The translations under genes and the position numbers were made by a program. From contig JAFZRE010000011.1 of the NCBI GenBank assembly GCA_017620015.1, positions 1 to 64,000 on the forward strand: a DNA stretch of 64,000 nucleotides. Reading direction: 5' to 3'. Each line of letters begins with the position of its first letter. Position 1 is the first letter of the stretch. The notes beneath the pieces are model-generated. The model saw nothing but the letters and a program-made list of their open reading frames with translations, was not told the DNA's origin and searched no databases. Below are positions 27,856 to 37,700 of this stretch, one piece after another. The stretch is from Bacteroidales bacterium. Lineage in GTDB: Bacteria; Bacteroidota; Bacteroidia; Bacteroidales; ML635J-15.

Positions 27856-30800
27856 ATGAAAAGATTTATACTTTCTGTTTTTGTTGCTATTTCATTGGTT
27901 TGTAGTTCTTTTGCCCAGGTCGTGATATGCGAGAACCCATGTCCTGCCGCTAATCCAGAGGCTGACGAGTTTTCATCTACAATCATCCAATACAATCCTG
28001 CCGTAATTCCTGAATTTACCGTTGGAACGCCAGCAGACCTTTGTCTTACACTTTTGATTCCCGAATCAATAAGCGAAGCAGGAATGACAATTGTAATAGA
28101 CAGCATTGCCTTGCGCGGTTTTCAGAATGTTCCCGACGGAATGTCAATCTGCGTGAGCGACACGATGGCACATCCAAACAATACTTATACTGCACATATC
28201 ACCGGAACTCCGACAGTCGCTGGCAATTTTGACCTGAAAATTGTGGCTCGTGCATACAGTGCATCCACACAGGCTTTTCTGCTCACAATGGCAAACAATA
28301 TGCTTGGTCAGGGGTATTCTTCGGGAATAACACTTGTGGTAAATGCTACAGGAACAGAATTGCCAATCGCCGATTTCTCCGCCAGCAATACAAATGCAGC
28401 CATCAACGAGATAATAACCTTTATCGACGAAAGTGCTTTCAGTCCGACATCGTGGGCTTGGGATTTTGGTGACGGCGAAACATCAACAGAACAGAATCCT
28501 ACTCACGCATACGCGGAGGCTGGTACATATACCGTGCAACTTACAGTTGAAAACGAAAACGGCAGCGATACGGAAATAAAGGAAGACTACATAACTGTCG
28601 AACAAGGAATTATTTGTACATCAAATGCTTGCCCGGTTGAAACGGACAATACTTTCAGCGAAACTTCAATACCTTATTATACATCGCAGCCGATGACGTA
28701 TCAGGTTAATACGCCTATCGATCTATGCATGACAATCAAATGTCCCGAAACTACATCTGTCGAAGTAAATATTTATGGGAATTACAGTGTTAATGCAAAT
28801 GCAAACATCGCAAGCATGAACATTACTTCACTGTCGAATCTTCCTGCAGGACTAAACTATTGCTTGAATGGCACTTATATGGAATCGGATGAATACTTGT
28901 CGGTTCATATATATGGTACACCTACCGAGGCTGGTGAGTTCAACATCAATATTTCGGGTGAGATTGACGGAACAGTTACTTCTCCAATAAATATGGCGCT
29001 TAACAATAGGCAACTGACCTTTGCTTCTGGAATTGTGCTGAATATATTGCAGGATCCTGATGCCTTAGTAGCTGACTTTGTGGCAAGCGCAACACGCATC
29101 ACCGAAGGGGAAACTATCACATTTACTAACTTGAGCCAAAATGCGAATGCCTACCTATGGACATTCACAGGTGGTAATCCTATTACTTCCACCGACGAAA
29201 ATCCATCTGTGACCTATGCCGAAGCTGGAATGTACTCAGTTACTTTGAAAGCCGCTGCAAGCACTGTAGAATTGCTCACAAACGCAGCCACCGAGACCAA
29301 GGAAAACTACATCATTGTTACTGCTCCTTCGGGTTCCGACATAGATGTTGACTTTGAAGCCGATCAGACAACCGTGCAAGTTGGTACGACAGTCCATTTT
29401 ACAAGTCACTGCAGTTCAAACGCAACCGCCTTCTCGTGGACATTCGACGGTGGCGACCCGTCAACCTCGACAAATGCTAATCCTTCAGTAACATACAACA
29501 CGCCTGGTGTTTATGATGTAAGCCTTCGCGCTGGTTCGAGCAATATTATGATTTATGTCAACGGCGTTACGGAAACTAAACGTGGATACATCACCGTTAC
29601 CGAAGGTCCTGTCGAACCGCCGCAACCCGATGAGGTTGTCGCCGACTTTGTTGTGCCAAGTACACTACCTGCAGGACAGCCGATTACAATGCAGAACCGC
29701 AGCCAGAATGCAACATCATATTTCTGGTCGTTCGAGGGAGCAACACCAGCGACTTCAACCGAAGAAAACCCGACTATAACATACACGCGCACAGGAACAT
29801 TTGCCATAACCTTGTTTGTTACCAATGGCGCAAACAACGACACAAAGACCGTCTATGTCAATGTTATGGACCTTGCAAATGCCGATTTTACTGCAAGTGC
29901 AACAACAATCAATGCGGGCGAAAGCGTCACGTTTACAAACACAAGCGTAAATGCCACAACTTTCTTCTGGACATTTGCAGGTGGTGATCCGCAGAACACT
30001 ACTGATGTAAATCCTACAGTAACCTATAATACGCCCGGTTCGTATTCGGTAACTTTGTTTGCGGCAAGTGAAAATAGTAACGACACCGAAACCAAGGCTG
30101 CTTACATAACTGTTTTGCCTGTCACTTCGGCTGACTTTGTGGCTTCGGCAACAGAAGTGTTTGTAGGAGATTCTGTTGCTTTCACAAACCTCAGCGAAAA
30201 CGCAACATCCTTCTTCTGGACATTCGAGGGCGCAATACCCGAAAATTCGACAGAAGAGAATCCTGTTGTAACATACAATGAACCGGGATACTACGATGTA
30301 ACTCTATTTGCAACCAACGGACACGGCTACGATGTTGCGACAAAGACCGCATACATTTATGTCAGAGCTGTGGCAACTGCCGATTTTACCGTTGATACAA
30401 CAACTGTCCTTGTTGGCGAAGCTGTTGTATTTATCAATCTCAGCCAGAACGCAACATCCTACTATTGGTCGTTCCCGGGCGGAGAACCATTGGTATCGCA
30501 GGAAGAAAATCCCGAAGTAACTTATCCGAATGCAGGCGTTTACAGTGTAACTTTGTTTGCTACAAATGGTGCTTCGTCTGATATGGAAGTTAAGGAAAGC
30601 TATATAACTGTCGTTGACGAAAGTAATGTGCTTGAACTTTCTGCTAATGATGTTGCAATTTATCCTAATCCGGCTTCATCAGTAATGAATGTACGTGCAG
30701 AAGGTATGCAACATATATGTATATTCGACATTACAGGTAGGGCGGTTCTTGAAAAGGAAGTCAATTCAGATTGTGAAATAGTTGACGTTTCAATGCTTAA

Positions 30801-30870
30801 TGCTTCTGCGTACGCAGTAAGAATTACAACGGGCTATGGCACTATTGTCAAAAACATTGTAATAGAATAA
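27856..30870 (+). CDS. Secreted PKD-repeat protein with type A T9SS sorting domain
   Basis: 1004 residues. Signal peptide about 1-20 (KRFILSVFVAISLVCSSFAQ). Two related ~150-residue N-terminal modules each begin with a Cys pair (ICENPCPAANPEADEFSST; ICTSNACPVETDN), alternating with PKD domains. I count seven PKD signatures, for example AWDFGDGETSTEQNPTHAY and FFWTFAGGDPQNTTDVNPTV; the last six are near-identical at the DNA level, so the array probably grew by duplication. The C-terminus (VAIYPNPASSVMNV ... IFDITGRAVLE ... IVKNIVIE) is a type A T9SS sorting domain. Predicted surface-attached adhesin or scaffold. Confidence 0.88.
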   Translation: MKRFILSVFVAISLVCSSFAQVVICENPCPAANPEADEFSSTIIQYNPAVIPEFTVGTPADLCLTLLIPESISEAGMTIVIDSIALRGFQNVPDGMSICVSDTMAHPNNTYTAHITGTPTVAGNFDLKIVARAYSASTQAFLLTMANNMLGQGYSSGITLVVNATGTELPIADFSASNTNAAINEIITFIDESAFSPTSWAWDFGDGETSTEQNPTHAYAEAGTYTVQLTVENENGSDTEIKEDYITVEQGIICTSNACPVETDNTFSETSIPYYTSQPMTYQVNTPIDLCMTIKCPETTSVEVNIYGNYSVNANANIASMNITSLSNLPAGLNYCLNGTYMESDEYLSVHIYGTPTEAGEFNINISGEIDGTVTSPINMALNNRQLTFASGIVLNILQDPDALVADFVASATRITEGETITFTNLSQNANAYLWTFTGGNPITSTDENPSVTYAEAGMYSVTLKAAASTVELLTNAATETKENYIIVTAPSGSDIDVDFEADQTTVQVGTTVHFTSHCSSNATAFSWTFDGGDPSTSTNANPSVTYNTPGVYDVSLRAGSSNIMIYVNGVTETKRGYITVTEGPVEPPQPDEVVADFVVPSTLPAGQPITMQNRSQNATSYFWSFEGATPATSTEENPTITYTRTGTFAITLFVTNGANNDTKTVYVNVMDLANADFTASATTINAGESVTFTNTSVNATTFFWTFAGGDPQNTTDVNPTVTYNTPGSYSVTLFAASENSNDTETKAAYITVLPVTSADFVASATEVFVGDSVAFTNLSENATSFFWTFEGAIPENSTEENPVVTYNEPGYYDVTLFATNGHGYDVATKTAYIYVRAVATADFTVDTTTVLVGEAVVFINLSQNATSYYWSFPGGEPLVSQEENPEVTYPNAGVYSVTLFATNGASSDMEVKESYITVVDESNVLELSANDVAIYPNPASSVMNVRAEGMQHICIFDITGRAVLEKEVNSDCEIVDVSMLNASAYAVRITTGYGTIVKNIVIE

Positions 30871-30900
30871 CAAAAAAGCGGACATTATCCGCTTTTTTGT
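30871..30900. terminator. Bidirectional terminator
   Basis: AAAAAAGCGGA and TCCGCTTTTTT with a CATTA loop lie between two convergent genes and carry T-runs on both strands. Confidence 0.8.
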
Positions 30901-30936
30901 TGAACCTTGAACTTTGAACCCGGAACTTTTAATTTA

Positions 30937-32331
30937 TTAGTAGTATCCCAACGTTTTCAGCATCGACTTGTAGCTTTGCTCCTTGGAATATAGTCTTGTA
31001 GTAATCTTGCCGTCCTCATCGCGGTTTATCAAGACATGCTTGGGTGCAGGAATCAGGCAGTGCTGTATTCCACCGAAACCACCTATCGCCTCCTGATATG
31101 CTCCTGTATTGAAAAAGCCAATGTAAAGCGTTTCGTTCGGATCAAATTCGGGCAAGTAGATTGCGTTGACATGCTGCTCTGAGTTGTAGTAGTCGTCGCT
31201 GTCGCATGTAAGTCCGCCAAGGAAAACACGTTCGTACTGGCAGTCCCAGCGGTTTAGCGGCAGCATTACAAACCTTTTGTTGATGGCCCACGAGTCGGGC
31301 AAAGTTGTAATGAACGACGAGTCAATCATGTTCCATTTTTCGCGGTCGTTCTGTTGCTTTTGGTCAACAACCGAATATATTGCGCCGCCGCTTTCGCCGA
31401 CAGTAAAAGAGCCAAATTCTGTGTAAATGTCTGGTTCTTGCACTTTTGCAGCCGTACATATCATCTTTATCTGGTTTACAATCTCTTCGGCCATATATTC
31501 GTAGTCGTAGTCGAAATTAAGGCTGTTCTTTATTGGGAATCCTCCGCCTATATCAAGCGAATCAAGGTCGGGACATATCTTTTTGAGTTCGCAGTAAACG
31601 TTGATACATTTGTTAAGCTCGTTCCAGTAGTAAGCGGTATCCTTGATTCCCGTGTTGATGAAGAAATGAAGCATCTTCAACTTTACTCTCGGATTGTTTT
31701 CGATAGCTTCGTGATAGAACTGCATTATGTTCTTGTAGCCTATTCCAAGTCGCGAGGTGTAGAACTCAAACTTAGGTTCTTCTTCGGATGCGATACGTAT
31801 TCCTACATTGAAATCTCCTTCAACGTTCTCGAGCAGACCTTTCAGTTCGTTGGGGTTGTCGAGGATTGGAATAACGTTCTTGAACCCTTCGTTCATCAGT
31901 CGGGCAATGTTCTCGATGTAGGCTGGAATCTTGAATCCGTTGCATACAACGTGCAGGCTTTCGTCAACAAGGTTCTGTTCTTTCAGAGCTCGGATAAGGT
32001 CAATGTCGAAGCTGGAACTGGTTTCCAACTGCACGTTATTTTTCAGCACTTCTTCCATTACGAACTGGAAGTGAGAACTTTTTGTGCAGTAGCACTGGAC
32101 GTACTTGCCTTGGTAGTCGGCCTTTGTAATTGCCACGTTGAACCACACTCTTGCCTTCTGGATGTTCTCCGTTATCTTAGGCAAGTAGGTGAATTTCAAT
32201 GGTGTTCCATACTGCTTGACCAAGTCCATAAGCGGAATGTCGTAGTAAAGGAGTTCGCCTTCTTCTACTTCAAATTCTTCGGTTGGAAAGTCGAACGACT
32301 GTTCAATCAAATCCTGATACTTAACTTTCAT
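30937..32331 (-). CDS. Arginine decarboxylase-like PLP enzyme (fold III)
   Basis: 464 residues. Alanine-racemase-type barrel with PLP lysine in YVQCYCTKSSHFQFVMEEVL (about residue 85), VQLETSSSFDIDLI, the glycine-rich LDSLDIGGGFPI, and a C-terminal beta domain (DIYTEFGSFTVGESGG; IGFFNTGAYQEAIGGFGG). It matches the ~460-residue Bacteroidota family annotated as arginine decarboxylase, shorter than the ~630-residue SpeA of E. coli. It would make agmatine for polyamines; a related amino-acid substrate is possible. No agmatine-processing gene is adjacent. It is followed on the same strand by nothing within reach; the redox fusion lies upstream after 170 bp. Confidence 0.8.
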   Translation of the reverse strand: MKVKYQDLIEQSFDFPTEEFEVEEGELLYYDIPLMDLVKQYGTPLKFTYLPKITENIQKARVWFNVAITKADYQGKYVQCYCTKSSHFQFVMEEVLKNNVQLETSSSFDIDLIRALKEQNLVDESLHVVCNGFKIPAYIENIARLMNEGFKNVIPILDNPNELKGLLENVEGDFNVGIRIASEEEPKFEFYTSRLGIGYKNIMQFYHEAIENNPRVKLKMLHFFINTGIKDTAYYWNELNKCINVYCELKKICPDLDSLDIGGGFPIKNSLNFDYDYEYMAEEIVNQIKMICTAAKVQEPDIYTEFGSFTVGESGGAIYSVVDQKQQNDREKWNMIDSSFITTLPDSWAINKRFVMLPLNRWDCQYERVFLGGLTCDSDDYYNSEQHVNAIYLPEFDPNETLYIGFFNTGAYQEAIGGFGGIQHCLIPAPKHVLINRDEDGKITTRLYSKEQSYKSMLKTLGYY

Positions 32332-32443
32332 TTCTCAAAAAAATCAAAATCTAACTTAACTACATTGCAAAACTGGCGGCAAATGTAAGTGATTTACTTT
32401 GTATGACAATGAAGAAATGTAAAAAATGTAATTGTCGGGATAT

Positions 32444-32476
32444 AAAAAAGAATAGAAGGCATTTTGCCTTCTATTC
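32444..32476 (-). terminator. Terminator of the redox fusion gene
   Basis: Read on the minus strand, GAATAGAAGGC pairs with GCCTTCTATTC and is followed by a run of T, 28 bp after the stop of the upstream gene. Confidence 0.75.
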
Positions 32477-32503
32477 CATATTCTGTTTTGCAGTGTGCAA
32501 ATC

Positions 32504-35500
32504 CTATTTGAATGCATTTTCGCAAAGTCCATCGCCACTGAGCAACAGCCTGTCGGCATAGTCTGGAACTGGACGTCCCATGTACCTGTCGACATACATC
32601 TTTGCAAGGTACTGGCCGAGCATGAAGCCGTGTCCCTGCAGACCTACGAGCAAGCCGTGTCCCGGGTCGATGATGTAGCGAGGTTCTGTGTAGTAGCCTG
32701 CCCAGAAGGCCTGGAAGCTGACTGCACCAAGTTGCGGTATCCATTCGCGGAACATTTCGGAGCATATTTCTAGGAAGTTCTGTGCGTTGAACTTGAGGTT
32801 CTTGCCAGCTTCGGCTGCATCTACGCCTGGTGATGCGCAACCGATGATTTGTCCAGTTTCCTTGAACTGCTGTCCGTAAACTGCCGAGAATCCCTTGTAT
32901 TGACGGCGGTCGATGAGCATATCCAAGCACTCGCCATCCTTACCCATCATTGGCAGACGACCTGTGATGAATGCCTGGTGCTTGATTGGGTACAAGCCAG
33001 TTTCGATGCCAAGTTGCTTTGCAAATTTTGCTGCCTGATATCCGAGCGAGTTTACAAAGTGTTCGCAGTGGTATTCAACAAATTCCTTGTCGTGAGTGTA
33101 AACCAACGCCATAAATCCCTTTGCAGTGCGCTGAACTTCAACCAAGCGGCAGTCTTCGAGCAGTACACCGCCCTTTTCGCATGCCAAGTGACGTATATAA
33201 TCGATTACCTTGCCAGGAGTTGCCTGCCAGCAGTTGTTGGTTACGCAAGCTGCGCTGTAAGTGTCTAGATTCGGGTTGAAATATGGTGAAATTTCCTTCT
33301 GGAAGTCCTTTCTGTCAACCATATAGCCGTCCGACCAGCCGAGCGATGCTTCCAACGACTTGTAGGTTGCCTCGTCGTGTGCGAAGCCTACATAGCGGAT
33401 TGGATAGTAGCCGACATTGGTCTTGCTCTGCAATTCGCGGAAAATATCCTGGTTGTGGTTTGCAATGTCGGCAATTTCGGGAACCGAGAATGCCGGACGA
33501 CCACCACCGATGCAACGCCACGATGAACCGCGTTCTGCATTACAGAGAACTGTCTTCTTGCCTACTTCGGAGAAATAGCGGAACAATGCGCTACCTGCGA
33601 TACCGCCACCTGCTACAAATACATCGCACTCAACGCGCTTGGTGTTCTTGCCTGCAATAAATTCAACTGGCTTGTTCGTCGGCTGCATATCGTTTATTGT
33701 AACTTGGTTCGACAGAGGTCCACGTGGTGTAGCATCGCCAACAACCTCTATTCCGTAGCCACGGAGCAACTGCTTTACGCGTGGAATACAACGTTTACCA
33801 CGGCAAGTACCCATACCGATACGGGTTGTGTGCTTCAGTTCGTCAACCGAAATAACCTTGCGGTCGCCAATGACTTCGAGTATCTTGTCGAGCTGAACGT
33901 CTTCGCAGTGGCAGATGTAAGCCGGTTCCTTGCCGTCCTTCTTTGTCGGGTTCATTGCAACCTTCTCGCCAAAGTTCTTCTTCAGGATAAAGCCAGTAAC
34001 TTCTGTCAGCTTTTCACCGCTTACGTCGGTAGCCTTTACGCGGGCAACGTTGGTCTTGTTTTCGTTAATCTTGATGTGTTCAACAACGCCTTCGCCAACC
34101 TTTTCGCCGTTGTCGTTGATAAGAACGACTTCGGAATTGACATCAACGTGGTATTCGATAGGCAGGAACAAGGTGTTCTTCTGCAGGTTGTAGCCGAAAA
34201 TTGCCAGACCTGGGCAGTGCGATACACATTCCATACATCCTACGCACTTGTTGTAGTCGATTTCGGGAACCGATGAGGTTGAAGCCTTTGTGATTGCACC
34301 TTGCGGGCACGAGAACGAGCATGGGTTGCAAGCAAATCCGTAGAGGCAGTCGGCAACTACGAAGCCGCGGTTGTTCATACGTTCGCTTGTTGGCTTGTTC
34401 GGATTTTGCAGAATGCGGACTGGACGTTGCTGTGCGTCGATGTATTCCTTTGAAACAGCAAGGTATTCGTCGTAGTTAACGCGCTTGTTCATCTGCATTG
34501 CAATTTCGAGGGCAACCTGCTTTCCGCGAAGAACGGCGCAAGTACCTTCGCCAACGCGAACTGCATCGCCAGCGCCAAATACGTTAGCTCCGAAAACTTC
34601 CTTGCCCTTTGTGAGCAACTGGCTGTCGGGGATAAGGCCTGTACATATATTAATTACATCAATTCCTTCGATTACTTTCTCTGTGCCTGGAATCGGCTGG
34701 AAATTCTTGCATTCGGCAATTACTGCACCTACTATGCCCGTGTGGGTTTCGTTCGGTATTGCGCGAAGCAAAGTATGTGAAGTGTAGATTGGAATACCAA
34801 GTCGGCGTACACGGTTTGCCTGAACTGGGAAACCGCCTTCGTGGTCCATTGCTTCGACAACAGCCACAACCTTAGCGCCAGCCTGAGTTGCCTGATACGA
34901 AGTTAGGTAGCCGATGTTTCCTGCACCTATAGAAAGTATGCGCTTGCCGAGAAGCGTATGTTCAACGTTCATCATCTTCTGGACGACTGCTGCGGTATAA
35001 ACACCAGGAAGGTCGTCGTTTTCGAAAACTGGCATAAACGGAACAGCACCGGTAGCAACTACAAGATGTTCGGCATCGATGTAGAAGATGCTTCCGTCGC
35101 GGAGATTCTTGCATGCTACGCGCTTACCTTCGAGCAAGTCCCAAACTGTGGAGTTGAGGAAGATGTTGCTGTGGTCGTCTCCTGCGAGCGACTTTGCAAT
35201 GTCGAAACCACGCATTCCACCGTAAACCTTTTCCTTCTCGAAGAAGAAGAACTGGTGCGTCTGCATATTGAACTGACCGCCAACGCGTTCGTTGTTATCT
35301 ACAACTATGTTGGCAATGCCCATTTCGTTAAGTTTTTCACGGCAAGCCAGACCAGCAGGACCAGCGCCTATGATTACTACCTGAGTCTTGTAAACCTTTC
35401 GTGTTTCGTCCTTCGGTTCGATAACCTGCGGGAAATAATCCTGGGGAATTTCGCGAACCGACTTAACGCCATCGACAGGAGTTATGCAGATACGCTTGAT

Positions 35501-35725
35501 TTCGCCATCGACCAGCATCTGGCAGGCACCGCATTTGCCGATGCCGCACTCGAGGCTACGCTCGCGTCCGTCGATGCTATGACTGTGAACAGGGAAGCCC
35601 GCCTGATGCAAGGCTGCTGCAATTGTATAACCTTTCTGTCCTGTAACCTTCTGACCATTATATTCAAAGGTGGTCTGTTCGGTTTGCGGAATGTCCAAAA
35701 TCGGATGTTCGGTAATCTTGTACAT
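32504..35725 (-). CDS. Five-module iron-sulfur/FAD oxidoreductase fusion
   Basis: 1073 residues. In order: a [2Fe-2S] ferredoxin-like module (Cys60, 65, 68, 80 in LECGIGKCGACQ...RIC); a pyridine-nucleotide-disulfide oxidoreductase (VVIIGAGPAGLACREKL, ~residues 116-430); an 8-Cys [4Fe-4S] module (CNPCSFSCPQGAI and CVGCMECVSHCPG, ~480-520); a BFD-like [2Fe-2S] module (ICHCEDVQLDKIL ... CRGKRCIPRVKQLL, ~610-665); and a DAO-type FAD amine oxidoreductase (DVFVAGGGIAGSALFRYF, ~690-1060). The layout resembles sarcosine oxidase alpha or HcnA/B/C and opine/proline dehydrogenase subunits joined in one chain. It should oxidise an amino or imino acid and pass electrons through FeS centres. Substrate unknown. 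Own terminator; probably monocistronic. Confidence 0.8.
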   Translation of the reverse strand: MYKITEHPILDIPQTEQTTFEYNGQKVTGQKGYTIAAALHQAGFPVHSHSIDGRERSLECGIGKCGACQMLVDGEIKRICITPVDGVKSVREIPQDYFPQVIEPKDETRKVYKTQVVIIGAGPAGLACREKLNEMGIANIVVDNNERVGGQFNMQTHQFFFFEKEKVYGGMRGFDIAKSLAGDDHSNIFLNSTVWDLLEGKRVACKNLRDGSIFYIDAEHLVVATGAVPFMPVFENDDLPGVYTAAVVQKMMNVEHTLLGKRILSIGAGNIGYLTSYQATQAGAKVVAVVEAMDHEGGFPVQANRVRRLGIPIYTSHTLLRAIPNETHTGIVGAVIAECKNFQPIPGTEKVIEGIDVINICTGLIPDSQLLTKGKEVFGANVFGAGDAVRVGEGTCAVLRGKQVALEIAMQMNKRVNYDEYLAVSKEYIDAQQRPVRILQNPNKPTSERMNNRGFVVADCLYGFACNPCSFSCPQGAITKASTSSVPEIDYNKCVGCMECVSHCPGLAIFGYNLQKNTLFLPIEYHVDVNSEVVLINDNGEKVGEGVVEHIKINENKTNVARVKATDVSGEKLTEVTGFILKKNFGEKVAMNPTKKDGKEPAYICHCEDVQLDKILEVIGDRKVISVDELKHTTRIGMGTCRGKRCIPRVKQLLRGYGIEVVGDATPRGPLSNQVTINDMQPTNKPVEFIAGKNTKRVECDVFVAGGGIAGSALFRYFSEVGKKTVLCNAERGSSWRCIGGGRPAFSVPEIADIANHNQDIFRELQSKTNVGYYPIRYVGFAHDEATYKSLEASLGWSDGYMVDRKDFQKEISPYFNPNLDTYSAACVTNNCWQATPGKVIDYIRHLACEKGGVLLEDCRLVEVQRTAKGFMALVYTHDKEFVEYHCEHFVNSLGYQAAKFAKQLGIETGLYPIKHQAFITGRLPMMGKDGECLDMLIDRRQYKGFSAVYGQQFKETGQIIGCASPGVDAAEAGKNLKFNAQNFLEICSEMFREWIPQLGAVSFQAFWAGYYTEPRYIIDPGHGLLVGLQGHGFMLGQYLAKMYVDRYMGRPVPDYADRLLLSGDGLCENAFK

Positions 35726-35907
35726 TTTCTTTGCTTTTATAATAGACTATATTTCAGTTAATTAAATAAAAATCATCGTAAATTTTTGTGGTGTTAAATT
35801 TACATTTTTTTTGTATTGGTATTAACGTGATACAAAAAAAACAGAAATTTTGTTCGATAGTTTGTTGCTGTGATTGAAAATCAATGCATTAGTAATGCGG
35901 TTTGATT

Positions 35908-36777
35908 TTACACAATTGTTTCCAGTGTCTTTTCAATCAAGTCTTCCATTAGCGGTGCGGCATCCTTTACGAAATGCTTTGCGTAACGGTTGGCAATGAT
36001 GAGACATACGGTGCCGGCATTGTGTCCCAATAGTTTTGACAGACCGAAAATTGCCGAACTTTCCATTTCGTAGTTTGTTATGTAGCGACCGTTGTAGCGG
36101 AAACTGCGGATTTTGTCATTTATTTCGCGGTCTTGGATTTCGAGGCGAAGTTCTCGTCCTTGCGGACCGTAGAATCCTGGTGCCGAGATGGTTATGCCAC
36201 GGCGGAACTCGTTGCCGAATTTTTCAAGGAAATGCTTGGAGCCATCGACAAAATAAGGGTTTGCGAGCCGAGGATTCCAAGTCATGTGCTTTACAAATTT
36301 TTCTTCCATGTCCAAGTTGCAAGCATCATCGCGGCGACGGTAGAAATTGAGCAGCCCATCGAATCCGACAGCCGTTTCGGTAAGCAGAAATGTTCCTATT
36401 TCAATATCTTCCTGCAAACCACCCGAAGTGCCAATGCGAAGCAGGTTTAAAGTGCGGTGCTCGTTTTTCGGGACACGGCTTTTCAAGTCGATGTTTGCAA
36501 GTGCGTCGAGCTCATTCATAACAATGTCGATGTTGTCGGTGCCTATTCCTGTCGCAAGAACCGAAATGCGTCTGCCCTTGTAGGTGCCTGTGTGTGTTAC
36601 AAACTCACGGTTCTGAACTTTGCATTCTATATTGTCGAAGTGCTTGGAAACCAGAGCAACTCGTCCTGGGTCGCCAACAAGTATTACGTCGTCGGCAAGT
36701 TGTTCTGGCAAAAGGTGAAGATGGAAAATGCTGCCGTCGGCATTAACAATTAATTCAGATTCTTCTATTTGTTTCAT
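35908..36777 (-). CDS. Nucleoside phosphorylase (uridine phosphorylase-like)
   Basis: 289 residues with the start at 36777 (MKQIEES). The frame opens nine codons earlier at 36804, but that part overlaps the divergent promoter, and family members begin about here (SELIVNADGSIFHLHL). Family features: ILVGDPGRVALVSKHF (phosphate-binding), LATGIGTDNIDIVMNEL, LRIGTSGGLQEDIEIG, and YITNYEMESSAIFGL (ribose/base site). It reversibly splits nucleosides with phosphate in nucleotide salvage; purine or uridine preference cannot be settled here. Confidence 0.85.
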   Translation of the reverse strand: MKQIEESELIVNADGSIFHLHLLPEQLADDVILVGDPGRVALVSKHFDNIECKVQNREFVTHTGTYKGRRISVLATGIGTDNIDIVMNELDALANIDLKSRVPKNEHRTLNLLRIGTSGGLQEDIEIGTFLLTETAVGFDGLLNFYRRRDDACNLDMEEKFVKHMTWNPRLANPYFVDGSKHFLEKFGNEFRRGITISAPGFYGPQGRELRLEIQDREINDKIRSFRYNGRYITNYEMESSAIFGLSKLLGHNAGTVCLIIANRYAKHFVKDAAPLMEDLIEKTLETIV

Positions 36778-36800
36778 TTCCGAAAAAAGTTGTATTTTTG
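36768..36800 (+). promoter_or_regulatory. Promoter of the universal stress/prohibitin pair
   Basis: TTTG at 36768-36771, 21-bp spacer, TATTTTTG at 36793-36800: a full match to TTTG-N19-21-TAnnTTTG. It overlaps the start region of the divergent nucleoside phosphorylase gene. The ATG of the first gene is at 36856. Confidence 0.65.
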
Positions 36801-36855
36801 TCATGGTAAAATTACATAATTTTGGGAAAACTAATATAAGTATTTTGCTTTTTTT

Positions 36856-37686
36856 ATGTCAAAGAATGTGATACTTGTTCCGACAAACTTTTCGAGCAGG
36901 GCCAACATAGCCTACCGACAGGGCGTAAACTTTGCTGAGCGTACCAATGGCGATGTTTATCTGCTTCACGTTATACCGCAAAAGGCAAAGCAGGAAAACC
37001 TTGACCTTGAGATTGATGCGATGCACAATCAGGTGCTGAATCTTGTGGATGGCTGTGATGTCAATTTGCGGCGTAGAATCCACACGAGGATTGAATACGG
37101 ACCGGTAAATACGACAATAATAAAGGTTGAGAAGGAGTTGAAGCCCGACTTTATGTTTATAGGTAGCGATGCTGCCCGCAACGACCACAACCGTTCCATT
37201 ACGCTGAAACTCATCGACAAGATTTCGTGCCCGATGGTGGTGTTCGCCGGACGTTTCGACAAGGTCGGCTGCGAAAAAATTGTTTTGCCAGTTGATTTGA
37301 CAAAGGAAACAAAGCAGAAGGTTGACCTTACGCAGAAAATAGCAAGGATTTATGGCTCGAAGGTTTATGTGGTTTCGGCAACAAATGCGACCGACAGCAC
37401 TGTCTTGCAACAACTCGATGAACGAATCAAAGAGGTGAAGTCCATTTTCGACAAGCTGAAAATAGAATGTGAATCCAAAATCATTAAAACGGAACACAGC
37501 GTAGAAGCTATGGCAAATGCCGTAAACGACTTTGCCGACGACATCGAAGCAAGTGCAGTAGTTATAATGACACGGCAGGAAAACAAATTGCAGAAATTTT
37601 TTGTCGGAAGTATGGCAACCGAACTAATCAAGAAGGCTAATGTCCCGATTGTGTGCATTAGTCCTAAAGAACTGAATAATAAATAA
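36856..37686 (+). CDS. Tandem universal stress protein
   Basis: 276 residues made of two UspA-like halves. The first starts NVILVPTNFSSRANIAYRQG (residues 3-22) with PDFMFIGSDAARND. The second starts KIVLPVDLTKETKQKVDL (about residue 140) with ASAVVIMTRQENKLQKFFVGSMATEL, resembling the G-2x-G-9x-G(S/T) ATP-binding signature. Cytoplasmic stress-related protein; partner unknown. A related tandem protein is at 60043. It precedes the prohibitin-like gene by 14 bp. Confidence 0.85.
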   Translation: MSKNVILVPTNFSSRANIAYRQGVNFAERTNGDVYLLHVIPQKAKQENLDLEIDAMHNQVLNLVDGCDVNLRRRIHTRIEYGPVNTTIIKVEKELKPDFMFIGSDAARNDHNRSITLKLIDKISCPMVVFAGRFDKVGCEKIVLPVDLTKETKQKVDLTQKIARIYGSKVYVVSATNATDSTVLQQLDERIKEVKSIFDKLKIECESKIIKTEHSVEAMANAVNDFADDIEASAVVIMTRQENKLQKFFVGSMATELIKKANVPIVCISPKELNNK

Positions 37687-37700
37687 TTAAAGATAAATTT

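Noticed and set aside
31354..32388. Long plus-strand frame opposite the decarboxylase gene
   Set aside because: It is an antisense shadow of a well-supported gene, without domain features.
34958..35761. Long plus-strand frame opposite the redox fusion gene
   Set aside because: It is an antisense shadow; the minus-strand protein has clear motifs throughout.
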